A DNA stretch of 48,075 nt from NCBI GenBank assembly GCA_945863205.1, contig CAMAZK010000006.1:1-48075 (forward strand). The letters run 5' to 3'. Position numbers and translations under genes: made by a program. Shown here one piece after another: positions 34,099-41,456 of this stretch (its first letter is position 1; each line of letters opens with the position of its first letter). Source of the stretch: Akkermansia muciniphila. Lineage in GTDB: Bacteria > Verrucomicrobiota > Verrucomicrobiia > Verrucomicrobiales > Verrucomicrobiaceae. The notes under the pieces were generated by a model. It made no database searches and was not told the origin of the DNA. It saw only the letters and a list, made by a program, of their open reading frames with translations.

Positions 34099-34126
34099 GG
34101 GAAGATTGGAGTTTTGGAGGATGGGG

Positions 34127-34267
34127 AATGACGAAGGACGAAGGACGAATTCCTGAATGACGAATGAAGTTCGAAATCCCAATGACGAACCGATCTGCCG
34201 CCGCTGGCGGTCTTCGTCATTCGGGCTTCGGCATTCCTTCGTCATTCGGATTCACTCATTCGTCATT
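34127..34267. repeat. Foldback repeat of ATGACGAA-type units
   Basis: The left half has repeated GACGAA units, and the right half has the complement (TTCGTC/TTCGTCATTC), meeting at a GC-rich centre CCGCC-GCT-GGCGG near 34200-34210. The transcript could fold into one long stem. Similar 'ATGACGAAGGAATGACGAA' intergenic elements occur in other Verrucomicrobiota, from memory. The aquaglyceroporin gene ends inside this element, so its last codons and stop come from it. Confidence 0.8.
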
Positions 34268-34905
34268 TTTGGTTCTAGCCCTTTCGCCAGCGGCACAGCG
34301 ATCAATGCGCCGAGCACCGTAGCGATCAGATAGACCCACAAATGCTCGAGATGCCCGGAGACGAGCGCCGGGGCCAGAGAGCGGGCGGGATTCATCGAGG
34401 CACCGCAGATCGGACCGGCGAACATCGCTTCGAGTCCGACGACACCGCCAATGGCGATGCCGGCCGTGATGCCTTTCTCCTTCGCGCCGGCGGAGACGCG
34501 CAGGATGGTGAGCATGAGGATCGCGGTGAGGATGATTTCGAGCACGAAGCTCTGCATGACGCTGCCGGCGGGGAGAGTGGCGCCGAGTTTGTCGTTCGTG
34601 GGAAAGAGCAGCCGCAAAACTCCGCTGGCGAGGCATGCGCCGCCGATTTGAGCGCCTAGGAAGCCGGGAACGTCTTTCCAAGCGAAGCGTTTCCCTGCGG
34701 CGAAGGCCAGCGTGACGGCCGGGTTCAGGTGCGCGCCGCTGACATCGCCGAAGGTGTAGATCATCGCCATCACGACGAGTCCAAAGGTCAGCGCGATGCC
34801 TGCGTGGCCGATCACGCCGCCGCTGACTTCGTTGATGACGATCGCGCCCGTGCCCGCAAAGACGAGCGTGAAGGTGCCGAGCAGTTCGGAGAGCAGCTTG
34901 TTCAT
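34252..34905 (-). CDS. Aquaglyceroporin (MIP family), AqpS-like in ars context
   Basis: The 217-residue protein has six predicted membrane helices and both NPA boxes (HLNPAVT at residues 61-63 and MNPARS at 172-174) of a MIP channel. In arsenic operons such channels let arsenite leave down its gradient after ArsC reduces arsenate, as described for AqpS in Sinorhizobium. Here it lies between the DUF6428-like gene (1 base gap) and arsC, so that role is likely. Its final residues KMTNE and its stop are encoded by the start of a foldback repeat, so the C-terminus was probably altered by that element. The ATG at 34905 starts the first helix. Confidence 0.9.
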   Translation of the reverse strand: MNKLLSELLGTFTLVFAGTGAIVINEVSGGVIGHAGIALTFGLVVMAMIYTFGDVSGAHLNPAVTLAFAAGKRFAWKDVPGFLGAQIGGACLASGVLRLLFPTNDKLGATLPAGSVMQSFVLEIILTAILMLTILRVSAGAKEKGITAGIAIGGVVGLEAMFAGPICGASMNPARSLAPALVSGHLEHLWVYLIATVLGALIAVPLAKGLEPKMTNE

Positions 34906-34906
34906 G

Positions 34907-35392
34907 TCAGCAGCATTTGGAACCCGGCGTGCAGCAGGTCGCTGGCAGCGGTTCGGCCTGTGGAGCCGGGGCGCATTCGCCCGGCAGGCAGATGCCGCGG
35001 GCGAGGCAGTCGGTGTGTTTCCAGCCGCAGCGGAACGCGAGCGAGCCGTCGATGATCTCGGCGCTTTCGACCGGGAACTGCGCCACGACGCCGTCTTCGT
35101 ATTCGATTTCGACTGGAAGGTCGTGATGCGGCAGCACATCGCCCGCGCGATCAAAGATGGTGGCCAGTTTTCCTGCGACGAGGCGGTGATCGACATCGTC
35201 ATGCACCCAGGTCTGCAGCAGGCAGGTCTCCAGCGTGCGCCGCGTGCCACCGCAGTCGATGAAGCGCTTCATCACATGACCGACCTCGGTAATGTGGAAG
35301 TGCGCGGGGATCAAGCCGCCGTCCGGCAGCACAAAGATGAGCGGTTTGTCCGCATGGACGCGGAGTTGGGAGAGGAATTCGGTGATGTTCAT
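34907..35392 (-). CDS. DUF6428-like protein with CxPGSxCC tail, ars operon
   Basis: This 161-residue protein resembles DUF6428-type proteins found in arsenic operons. A central region holds DGGLIPAHFHITEVG and a Cys-containing DCGGTRRTLETCLLQ, with several His and Cys that could bind metal. It ends CCTPGSKCC, of which the last eight residues match the pattern of the CobW-like tail (CQPGSGCC). ArsR2 also ends KCC. It is 7 bases after arsR2 and 1 base before the aquaglyceroporin gene, so it belongs to the arsR2 operon. A binding or delivery role for As(III) is inference. No enzyme motif is visible. Confidence 0.8.
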   Translation of the reverse strand: MNITEFLSQLRVHADKPLIFVLPDGGLIPAHFHITEVGHVMKRFIDCGGTRRTLETCLLQTWVHDDVDHRLVAGKLATIFDRAGDVLPHHDLPVEIEYEDGVVAQFPVESAEIIDGSLAFRCGWKHTDCLARGICLPGECAPAPQAEPLPATCCTPGSKCC

Positions 35393-35399
35393 GGGTAAA

Positions 35400-35708
35400 T
35401 CAGCAGCATTTCGTTTTCTTCCCGCCGCAGGCGAGCTTGTCCACGCAGCGGAGGAACTCGCCCAGGCAGTCGCAGGCGAGCGAGTAGTAGATGTTCAGCC
35501 CGCGCTTCTCGCAATTCAGCACGCCCGCCTCGCGCATGAGCGTGAGATGCTTTGAAACCGTGGACATGTCCGCGCCGACGAGATCCTTCAGGTCGCACAC
35601 GCACATCTCGCCTGTCATGAGAGCCTCGGCGATGAGCAAGCGCGACGGATGCCCCAGCGCCTTGATCACGGCGGCACGGTCTTCGTGGCTTTTTTTGGCG
35701 GCGGGCAT
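35400..35708 (-). CDS. arsR: Classical ArsR arsenic repressor (ArsR2)
   Basis: The 102-residue winged-helix repressor has the metal box MCVCDL with Cys36 and Cys38 at the start of the recognition-helix region, the classical As(III)/Sb(III) sensor. A DNA-binding helix (MSTVSKHLTLMREAGVL) follows, with many extra cysteines after it (Cys66, 80, 81, 88, 94) and a KCC end. It heads the operon DUF6428-aquaglyceroporin-arsC. A CTTGGC palindrome lies 3 bases before its ATG, so autoregulation with a very short leader is likely. The same palindrome occurs before arsD. Confidence 0.93.
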   Translation of the reverse strand: MPAAKKSHEDRAAVIKALGHPSRLLIAEALMTGEMCVCDLKDLVGADMSTVSKHLTLMREAGVLNCEKRGLNIYYSLACDCLGEFLRCVDKLACGGKKTKCC

Positions 35709-35711
35709 CTG

Positions 35712-35729
35712 CTTGGCTATTTCGCCAAA
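35712..35729. promoter_or_regulatory. Predicted ArsR2 operator upstream of arsR2
   Basis: CTTGGC-N6-GCCAAA lies between the AraC stop (35758) and the arsR2 start (35708), only 3 bases from the ATG. The arms and spacing match the palindrome before arsD at 21555-21572. The promoter must overlap it, so the leader is very short or absent. Confidence 0.65.
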
Positions 35730-35757
35730 TAGAGGTGGGGCGCAACTGGCTTTTTCG

Positions 35758-36618
35758 TCACACGGCCTCCGCGCCACATCGATACACCGACGGCGAAACG
35801 CCGGTATGCCGACGGAACCAGGCGGTGAAGTGCGAGGCGTGCCGGAAGCCGAGGGTGAAGGCGATTTCTTTGAGCGTCGTCGTGTCTGCCAGGATGCGCT
35901 CACGGGCGGCGTCGAGGCGGCGGCGTTCCAGAAAGGCACGCATGCCGATGCCAAGGTGCTGCTGGAGCAGTTGATCGGCGCGGCGGGTGCCGAGCGGAAA
36001 CGCGGGAGGCAAGGTGGGCGCTGTTTGGTCGAGTGGTCGCGCATTCAGCCAGGCGATAAGCTGATCCGCGCGCCGCCGACTCTTCTCCGCAGGCAACTCG
36101 GGCTGGATGCCGAGTCCGTGCAGCGTTTCGATCAAAACGACAAACCACGAGGCAAATGCCGCGTCATGGACCGCCCAGTCGGCCATCGTGCGGGCCGTGT
36201 GCTGAGTGGCCTCGCGAAACGTCACCGACTTTTGACCGACGTGGACACGGCGGAAGAGTTCCAGCGTAGCCAAGCGCAGCTTTGGCACCTTCGCTGCGAA
36301 GTTCAGCCCGCTGCGAAAGAGCGGCGTGCCATCGGGCCAGTGGCTGCGGAAGCCGACGGACAAGAGTCGGGTGTTCTCCGCGAACCAATGCTGCCGCAAA
36401 TCCGGAGCTGAGACAAAAGCGTGACCGCGAGGCACAAGGACTTCTTTTCCATCGGCCCGAATCCGCACCTCGCCTCGCTCGACGAAAAACACGCCCGGCG
36501 GCACCGGAATCTCCGCCGACCACACGCCGCATCTCGGCACCGGCCCGCGATACACCCACAACCATTCGCAGCGCAGGCTGCGCCAGGTCTCGGCGGGGCA
36601 TTCGGGTGGGCTTGGCAT
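35758..36618 (-). CDS. AraC-family transcriptional regulator
   Basis: The 286-residue protein has a cupin-like N-terminal sensor domain (WSAEIPVPPGVFFVERGEVR, LVPRGHAFVSAPD) and a C-terminal double helix-turn-helix (LLQQHLGIGMRAFLERRRLDAA; LKEIAFTLGFRHASHFTAWFRR; HTGVSPSVYR). AraC regulators of this shape respond to sugars or small organic molecules. The gene is 3 bases after the 439-residue membrane protein gene on the same strand, although their base composition differs, so co-transcription is uncertain. There is no obvious target nearby; it lies 49 bases before arsR2. Confidence 0.9.
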   Translation of the reverse strand: MPSPPECPAETWRSLRCEWLWVYRGPVPRCGVWSAEIPVPPGVFFVERGEVRIRADGKEVLVPRGHAFVSAPDLRQHWFAENTRLLSVGFRSHWPDGTPLFRSGLNFAAKVPKLRLATLELFRRVHVGQKSVTFREATQHTARTMADWAVHDAAFASWFVVLIETLHGLGIQPELPAEKSRRRADQLIAWLNARPLDQTAPTLPPAFPLGTRRADQLLQQHLGIGMRAFLERRRLDAARERILADTTTLKEIAFTLGFRHASHFTAWFRRHTGVSPSVYRCGAEAV

Positions 36619-36621
36619 GTG

Positions 36622-37941
36622 TTAACCGTTCTTTTTTACCCATTCGAGGTTTCGACCGGAGGGATTGATCTCCAAAGTACCGCTGTATCGCGGTATTTCA
36701 TCCACTCCGTCTCCCAGCGCTTTCAAACAAAGGCGACCATGGAGTTTGCCACCAGCACCACGGATATAAACGACCCGACCCGGTGAGTCTCCAGGGTTCT
36801 CGATGATGATCTCCTGTTGGTAGCCTGACCGTGGCGCGATCCGATAAACTTGCTCGTAGTGCGTGTGCATAGTCGGAAGACACTCGTTGTGAAATACCAA
36901 AAACAGTTGGACCCCATTCAGGCCGCGAATGCGCAGTCGCTGATCACGAAAACGTGTCGTGGTAGCGGAGAAATATTCCAACTCGATGTCCCCCGAGAGA
37001 TCGGACGCAAACTTGCCTGTTTCAAGGTCGAGAGACCTCGGCTTGATTGCATCAACCATGTCACGCTTCGAGTAGAGGCCAAAGTGAATGACTGCTTGCG
37101 AAGGTGTATCAGACAGGGGTGAAAGACAAAGGGATATAAGCACCGGCTCGGAGGCCGGCACCGCTCCCGTCGCTATGGTAGGTGTTTCCGGTGTCGAGAG
37201 CGAATAGTTGCGGCTCTTGTCATTTTCAGAAAACTGCATGTCTAGCGCCACTGTGATTTCGCGAAAGCCTTCTTTGGAAATCATCATCAGGGTTTTGTAT
37301 CGCATCCGACGTGATGGAATCCGGACAACTCCCTTCTTATCGGAATAGAAAGGGCCGCCGCTTGCATCAAAGAGCTCTGAGCCGCCGGACCCATACCCAA
37401 ATCGCTCATACCTTACCTCGGCGTCGATGATAGGCCTGCCAGACGGGTCGCTCAGGTGTAAAGTGATCACCTGCACCGTCACTTCAATGCTGCCCGCAAT
37501 AAGCATCAGTGCTGTGTTCAAGCCCGCGATTATCAATAGGGCGCCGTTCGATGTTTTGGGAGGAAATAAACCGCCAGTCATAGCGAACAGCCCGAGCCCT
37601 GCTGCGAGCAGAAGCATCAGCAGCACAGCCGCACCTTCCAAGGGCGCTGCGCTTGGTCCAGACATCCGGGCCGAAACTCCTGTTCCGAGAAAGGTAAGGG
37701 CACCGATGGCGGCAAAAAGCATCAAAGGCACCCAAAGTATCACTGACCACGCGTGCTTGCGGGAGGTGACATAAATGACAATCACGATCATCGCTCCCGC
37801 CACCGCAGCTCCGAACGCCTTGGGTTCAGTCTCTTTGTCGGCTGACAACCCCAGAAACAGAACCACGGGCAACCAGCTTAACGCAATCGCGCCCAGCAGC
37901 CCCTTCGAAGGAGCGTGTTGAATTTGTTTTTCGGGGATCAT
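36622..37941 (-). CDS. Unrecognised membrane protein with C-terminal Ig/carboxypeptidase-regulatory-like domain
   Basis: I recognise no family for this 439-residue protein. The first 170 residues hold about five hydrophobic segments (ALSWLPVVLFLGLSA, AGAMIVIVIYVTS, LMLFAAIGALTFLG, AAVLLMLLLAAGLGLFA, LLIIAGLNTALMLIAG). The rest is a soluble beta-rich part that begins ITLHLSDPSGRPIIDAEVRY, like a CarboxypepD regulatory or Cna-B fold. The coding DNA is visibly less GC-rich than the neighbours, which suggests acquisition by transfer. The ATG at 37941 precedes the first membrane segment. Confidence 0.8.
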   Translation of the reverse strand: MIPEKQIQHAPSKGLLGAIALSWLPVVLFLGLSADKETEPKAFGAAVAGAMIVIVIYVTSRKHAWSVILWVPLMLFAAIGALTFLGTGVSARMSGPSAAPLEGAAVLLMLLLAAGLGLFAMTGGLFPPKTSNGALLIIAGLNTALMLIAGSIEVTVQVITLHLSDPSGRPIIDAEVRYERFGYGSGGSELFDASGGPFYSDKKGVVRIPSRRMRYKTLMMISKEGFREITVALDMQFSENDKSRNYSLSTPETPTIATGAVPASEPVLISLCLSPLSDTPSQAVIHFGLYSKRDMVDAIKPRSLDLETGKFASDLSGDIELEYFSATTTRFRDQRLRIRGLNGVQLFLVFHNECLPTMHTHYEQVYRIAPRSGYQQEIIIENPGDSPGRVVYIRGAGGKLHGRLCLKALGDGVDEIPRYSGTLEINPSGRNLEWVKKNG

Positions 37942-38026
37942 CCTTCGTCGGGGCAAGTGTAAGCGATTTCTTCCAGGCATAACAACCGGCATTTGCTCGC
38001 CTCATCTAATCTGCTTGGCTGCGCGG

Positions 38027-40366
38027 ATGAAGCCCAACCTTCTTCTTTCCGTGTTTTCCGCGTGTTCCGCAGGCCTGCTCTGTGCTCAGGAGCCGCGCAG
38101 CGTCAGCGGCATCTATCCATCGCTCGCCATGTTCAACAATGAAGGCGAGTGCGGCACGGGTGCGGTGGTGCCGTGGGCGGACCGGTTATGGGTCATCACG
38201 TATGGCCCGCATTTGCCGTTTGGATCGAGCGACAAGCTCTACGAGATCACGCCAGACCTGAAGCAAACCGTGCGACCAGAGAGCGTGGGCGGCACACCGG
38301 CGAACCGCATGATCCACGACGAGTCGCAGCAGCTTTTCATCGGGCCGTATGTCATTGATGCGCAGCGCAAAGTGCGAGTGATTCCGCCCTACATCATGCC
38401 GGGCCGCCTTACCGGAAATGCGCGGCACCTGACCGATCCCGCAGGCAAAATCTACTACGCGACGATGGAGGAAGGGCTCTACGAGCTGGATGTGAAGTCG
38501 CTGGCGGTGAAGAACTTCATTCGCGACGGCAACGGCATCAAAAAAGACTTCAAAGTCGAGACACCGCTCTCCAAGCTCGACTCCCAACTGCCCGGCTACC
38601 ACGGCAAAGGTCTCTACACCTCCCAAGGCCGCGTCATCTACGCCAACAACGGCGACCGCGACAAACGCGTGATGACCGATCCCACGACTCCGAGCGGCGC
38701 TTTGGGCGAATGGACCGGCAGCGGCGACTGGCAGCTCGTGCGCCGCAATCAATTCACTGAGGTCACCGGCCCCGGCGGCATTCACGGCAGCGATCCGAAC
38801 GCACCCGTGTGGAGCATCGGCTGGGATGCGAAGTCGCTCATCCTCATGGTGCTCGATGGCGGAAAATGGCAGTCGTTTCGTCTTCCGAAAGTCAGCCACA
38901 GCTACGATGGTGCCCACGGCTGGAACACTGAATGGCCGCGCATCCGCGACATCGGGGAGGAAAACCTGCTCATGACCATGCACGGCGCGTTTTGGAGCTT
39001 CCCGAAGACGTTCTCTGCCGCGAACACCAGCGGCATCCGCGCCCGCAGCGCCTACTTGAAGGTCATCGGCGACTTCACGCGATGGAACGACCGCCTTGTC
39101 TTTGGCTGCGATGATTCGGCGAAGTCGGAGTTCCTCAACAAGCGCAAGGTCAAAGGCGGCATCGACAGCGTCGGCCAGTCGCAGAGCAACCTGTGGTTCA
39201 CGAATCCAGACACGCCGGGCAAACTCGGCCCCGCGCACGCCAGCGGCGCGGTTTGGCTGCATGACAACGTGAAAGCGGGCGAGTTGAGCGATCCCTTCCT
39301 CGTCGCCGGTTGGAAGCACCGCAGCGTGTGGTACATTGACCACGCCACGGGCGAGTCGAAGCGCGTCGAAATCACCGGCGACGACGAATGGCTGACCGTG
39401 AAGGCCGAAAAGGACTCGGGAGACTTCAGCGTGCTCATCACACTTTCTAATGGCGAATCCCGCGGCAGCGAGCCCGATGCCATTTTCGACGGCATCGCCC
39501 GAATCGGCGATGAAAACGCCCAAACCGGCATTTTCCGGCCACGCGGCGAAAACAAGCGCACGCTGAGTTTCGCGACGAAAGACGGCTACTACGAGTTGGG
39601 AGCCGATTTGGCCCTCAAACGCGTCGAGGACGCCAAAGCGCAGGCCTTTGTCGAAAAAGCCGTCGCCATCCCGAAGAATGTCATCACGCTCGATGAGGCC
39701 AGCGTGCTCGTTGTCGATGACCGCGGTCGCCGCTGGCGTCTGCCACGCGCTTCGATGGCCTACGATGCCGCCACGAACGCCGGCAAGCTGCGCATCTGCC
39801 GTGAAGTCGCCACCGAGCGCGACATGCTGAGTGCCTGCGGCACTTTCTTCGAACTGCCGGCCGAAAACGCGGATGGCTTTGCGAAGATTCGCCCCGTCTG
39901 CTCGCACGATCTTCGTGTGACCGACTTTGGCGGCTATCGCGGCCTCTTTTTGATGAGCGGCATCTCTCCCGACGCCCATGCGAACGAGCACATCATCCGC
40001 AGCGACGACGGCAAAGCCGCGCTGTGGGCCGGAGCGATCGATGACCTGTGGAAACTCGGCAAACCACGCGGTGTGGGCGGCCCATGGAAGAACTCGAAGG
40101 TGGATGCGGGCGCGAAGAGCGATCCGTATCTCATGTGGGCTTACGACAAACGAACGCTGACGCTGAGCCACGATCAAAACGAGCCTGTGAGCTTCCAGAT
40201 CGAACTCGATCTCACCGGCACGGGAATGTGGGTGACGTATCAGCAGCGCGAGGTTTCTCCCGGCGAGGCCACGAGTCTGACCTTCGAGCCCGGCGTTCAG
40301 GCGCGATGGATTCGTGTGAGTTCCAGCGACGACTGCACGGCGACGGCGCAGTTGACCTTCGAATGA
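38027..40366 (+). CDS. Large secreted protein of unknown function (propeller-like)
   Basis: The 779-residue protein has a signal peptide (residues 1-21, ending in LLCAQ). The mature part has repeated strand-rich blades such as GAVVPWADRLWVITYGPHLP, GKIYYATMEEGLYELDVKSL and GDWQLVRRNQFTEV, which look like a beta-propeller followed by more beta-structure. The last part (FQIELDLTGTGMWVTYQQ, ARWIRVSSSDDCTAT) may be a jelly-roll domain. Proteins of this shape are encoded in Planctomycetota and Verrucomicrobiota near sugar-degrading genes, but I cannot name an activity. It stands alone, divergent from the membrane-protein gene with 85 bases between. Confidence 0.85.
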   Translation: MKPNLLLSVFSACSAGLLCAQEPRSVSGIYPSLAMFNNEGECGTGAVVPWADRLWVITYGPHLPFGSSDKLYEITPDLKQTVRPESVGGTPANRMIHDESQQLFIGPYVIDAQRKVRVIPPYIMPGRLTGNARHLTDPAGKIYYATMEEGLYELDVKSLAVKNFIRDGNGIKKDFKVETPLSKLDSQLPGYHGKGLYTSQGRVIYANNGDRDKRVMTDPTTPSGALGEWTGSGDWQLVRRNQFTEVTGPGGIHGSDPNAPVWSIGWDAKSLILMVLDGGKWQSFRLPKVSHSYDGAHGWNTEWPRIRDIGEENLLMTMHGAFWSFPKTFSAANTSGIRARSAYLKVIGDFTRWNDRLVFGCDDSAKSEFLNKRKVKGGIDSVGQSQSNLWFTNPDTPGKLGPAHASGAVWLHDNVKAGELSDPFLVAGWKHRSVWYIDHATGESKRVEITGDDEWLTVKAEKDSGDFSVLITLSNGESRGSEPDAIFDGIARIGDENAQTGIFRPRGENKRTLSFATKDGYYELGADLALKRVEDAKAQAFVEKAVAIPKNVITLDEASVLVVDDRGRRWRLPRASMAYDAATNAGKLRICREVATERDMLSACGTFFELPAENADGFAKIRPVCSHDLRVTDFGGYRGLFLMSGISPDAHANEHIIRSDDGKAALWAGAIDDLWKLGKPRGVGGPWKNSKVDAGAKSDPYLMWAYDKRTLTLSHDQNEPVSFQIELDLTGTGMWVTYQQREVSPGEATSLTFEPGVQARWIRVSSSDDCTATAQLTFE

Positions 40367-40429
40367 TGGGCGGACGAGCGAAGCCCCGGAAGAATAGAGA
40401 AAATATGGCGCTGATTCGCCGATTCCAGC

Positions 40430-40465
40430 CCGCCTGACGGACAAAAAACTCATCGCGTCAGGCGG
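40430..40465. repeat. Inverted repeat upstream of the RodZ-like gene
   Basis: CCGCCTGACG (40430-40439) and CGTCAGGCGG (40456-40465) are perfect 10-base arms around a 16-base, A-rich centre. It lies between the secreted-protein stop and the RodZ-like start (40488). It could end the upstream transcript or be a regulatory site; there is no T-tract. Confidence 0.6.
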
Positions 40466-40487
40466 CAACGGTGTCACTATTGCGGCC

Positions 40488-41066
40488 ATGGCAGCCACCT
40501 TTGGACAAACTCTCAGCGCAGCGCGTGAACAGCTCGGGCTGTCTCTTGCCGATGCGGCGCATGAGACGCGGATCACGGTGCAGCGCCTGCGCTTTTTGGA
40601 GACGGACAACTATGCGGCGTTCGGAAGCATGACGTATGCGCGTTCGTTCCTGCGGCAGTACAGCGCGTTTCTCGGCGTGGATGCGTCCGCGCTGTTGAAG
40701 GCGCTGCCGGAGGGGGCGCTGGGCGGCTCCCGGGATTATCGCTATCTCACCCAGTCACACGGCCCCTGGGTGCGCTCGCGGTCGGCGGAGCGCATCGCGG
40801 CGCCCGGCGCCCGTCCGGTGCGGCAGATACGGTCACCGCTGCCAGCGGCGCTGGCGGTCTTCCTTTTCATCCTCGCTGGCACGGGAATGTGGGGGAAGCA
40901 TGTGGCCGATCTTCAGCGCCAGGTGGAGCCCGCCGCGCTGAAGGCGATTCCCGTTGAGGAAGATGAAATTCCGACCGTGTCCGCTGAACCGATGCCCGTG
41001 ATCGCCACGAGGCCGCGACAGATCAGCTTTCCCATCTCGGCGGGTCAGGCAACTCCTGCAGAATGA
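40488..41066 (+). CDS. RodZ-like helix-turn-helix membrane protein
   Basis: This 192-residue protein has an N-terminal RodZ-type helix-turn-helix domain (FGQTLSAAREQLGLSLADAA, residues 5-24; TYARSFLRQYSAFLG, 49-63). A basic stretch and one membrane segment (about 117-134) follow, with a periplasmic tail of 55 residues. In RodZ the cytoplasmic domain binds MreB and links the cytoskeleton to cell-wall synthesis; here the periplasmic part is short. The stop overlaps the start of the next gene by ATGA (41063-41066). A transcriptional role for the HTH is also possible. Confidence 0.85.
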   Translation: MAATFGQTLSAAREQLGLSLADAAHETRITVQRLRFLETDNYAAFGSMTYARSFLRQYSAFLGVDASALLKALPEGALGGSRDYRYLTQSHGPWVRSRSAERIAAPGARPVRQIRSPLPAALAVFLFILAGTGMWGKHVADLQRQVEPAALKAIPVEEDEIPTVSAEPMPVIATRPRQISFPISAGQATPAE

Positions 41067-41392
41067 TTCCCATGCCAGCTCCCACTCCCAACCCGCCTTC
41101 AAAGCCGTCCGGATGGATCGAACCCGTGCTGTGGACGGTGGGCATGGTGGCCGCCATGACCGTATTTGCCTGCGTGAATGAAACGGCGGGCGAGGTGGCA
41201 GTCCAGGGTCTGGCCTACCTTTTTGCATTCATCACCACGCCGTTCTTTCTGGAGGCCTCAGCGGCCTTCGCAGGGCTCTGCATCGTGCTGATCATCAATC
41301 AGCGCCGTATCGCGAAGGAAGGTGATGGCTGGGTGGAGATGGAAGTGAAGGACGCCGACGGGGAGTCAAAAAAGCAGACGGAAGGACTCTGA
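41063..41392 (+). CDS. Small membrane protein of unknown function
   Basis: This 109-residue protein has a Pro-rich N-terminus, two hydrophobic segments (VLWTVGMVAAMTVFACV and AFAGLCIVLIINQ, with a third possible between them), and a charged cytosolic C-terminus. No family is recognised. It is translated with the RodZ-like gene through the ATGA overlap, which suggests a role in the same membrane process. An in-frame Met at residue 4 could also be the start. Confidence 0.75.
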   Translation: MIPMPAPTPNPPSKPSGWIEPVLWTVGMVAAMTVFACVNETAGEVAVQGLAYLFAFITTPFFLEASAAFAGLCIVLIINQRRIAKEGDGWVEMEVKDADGESKKQTEGL

Positions 41393-41456
41393 GAAGGGCG
41401 GACGTTGAATCCTGCCGGCCTGTGATGCGTCCGTGCTTCACCCTCAGATTTCCCGA

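Noticed and set aside
34127..34267. ATGACGAA repeats considered as a CRISPR array
   Set aside because: Units are short and irregular, have no spacers of constant length, and are arranged as a foldback. There are no cas genes.
38186..40609. Long reading frame (over 800 codons) on the minus strand opposite the secreted protein
   Set aside because: It is a shadow of the plus-strand gene in GC-rich DNA. It has no signal peptide, domain or homologous motif, and is rich in Arg, Ala and Val as expected of such frames.
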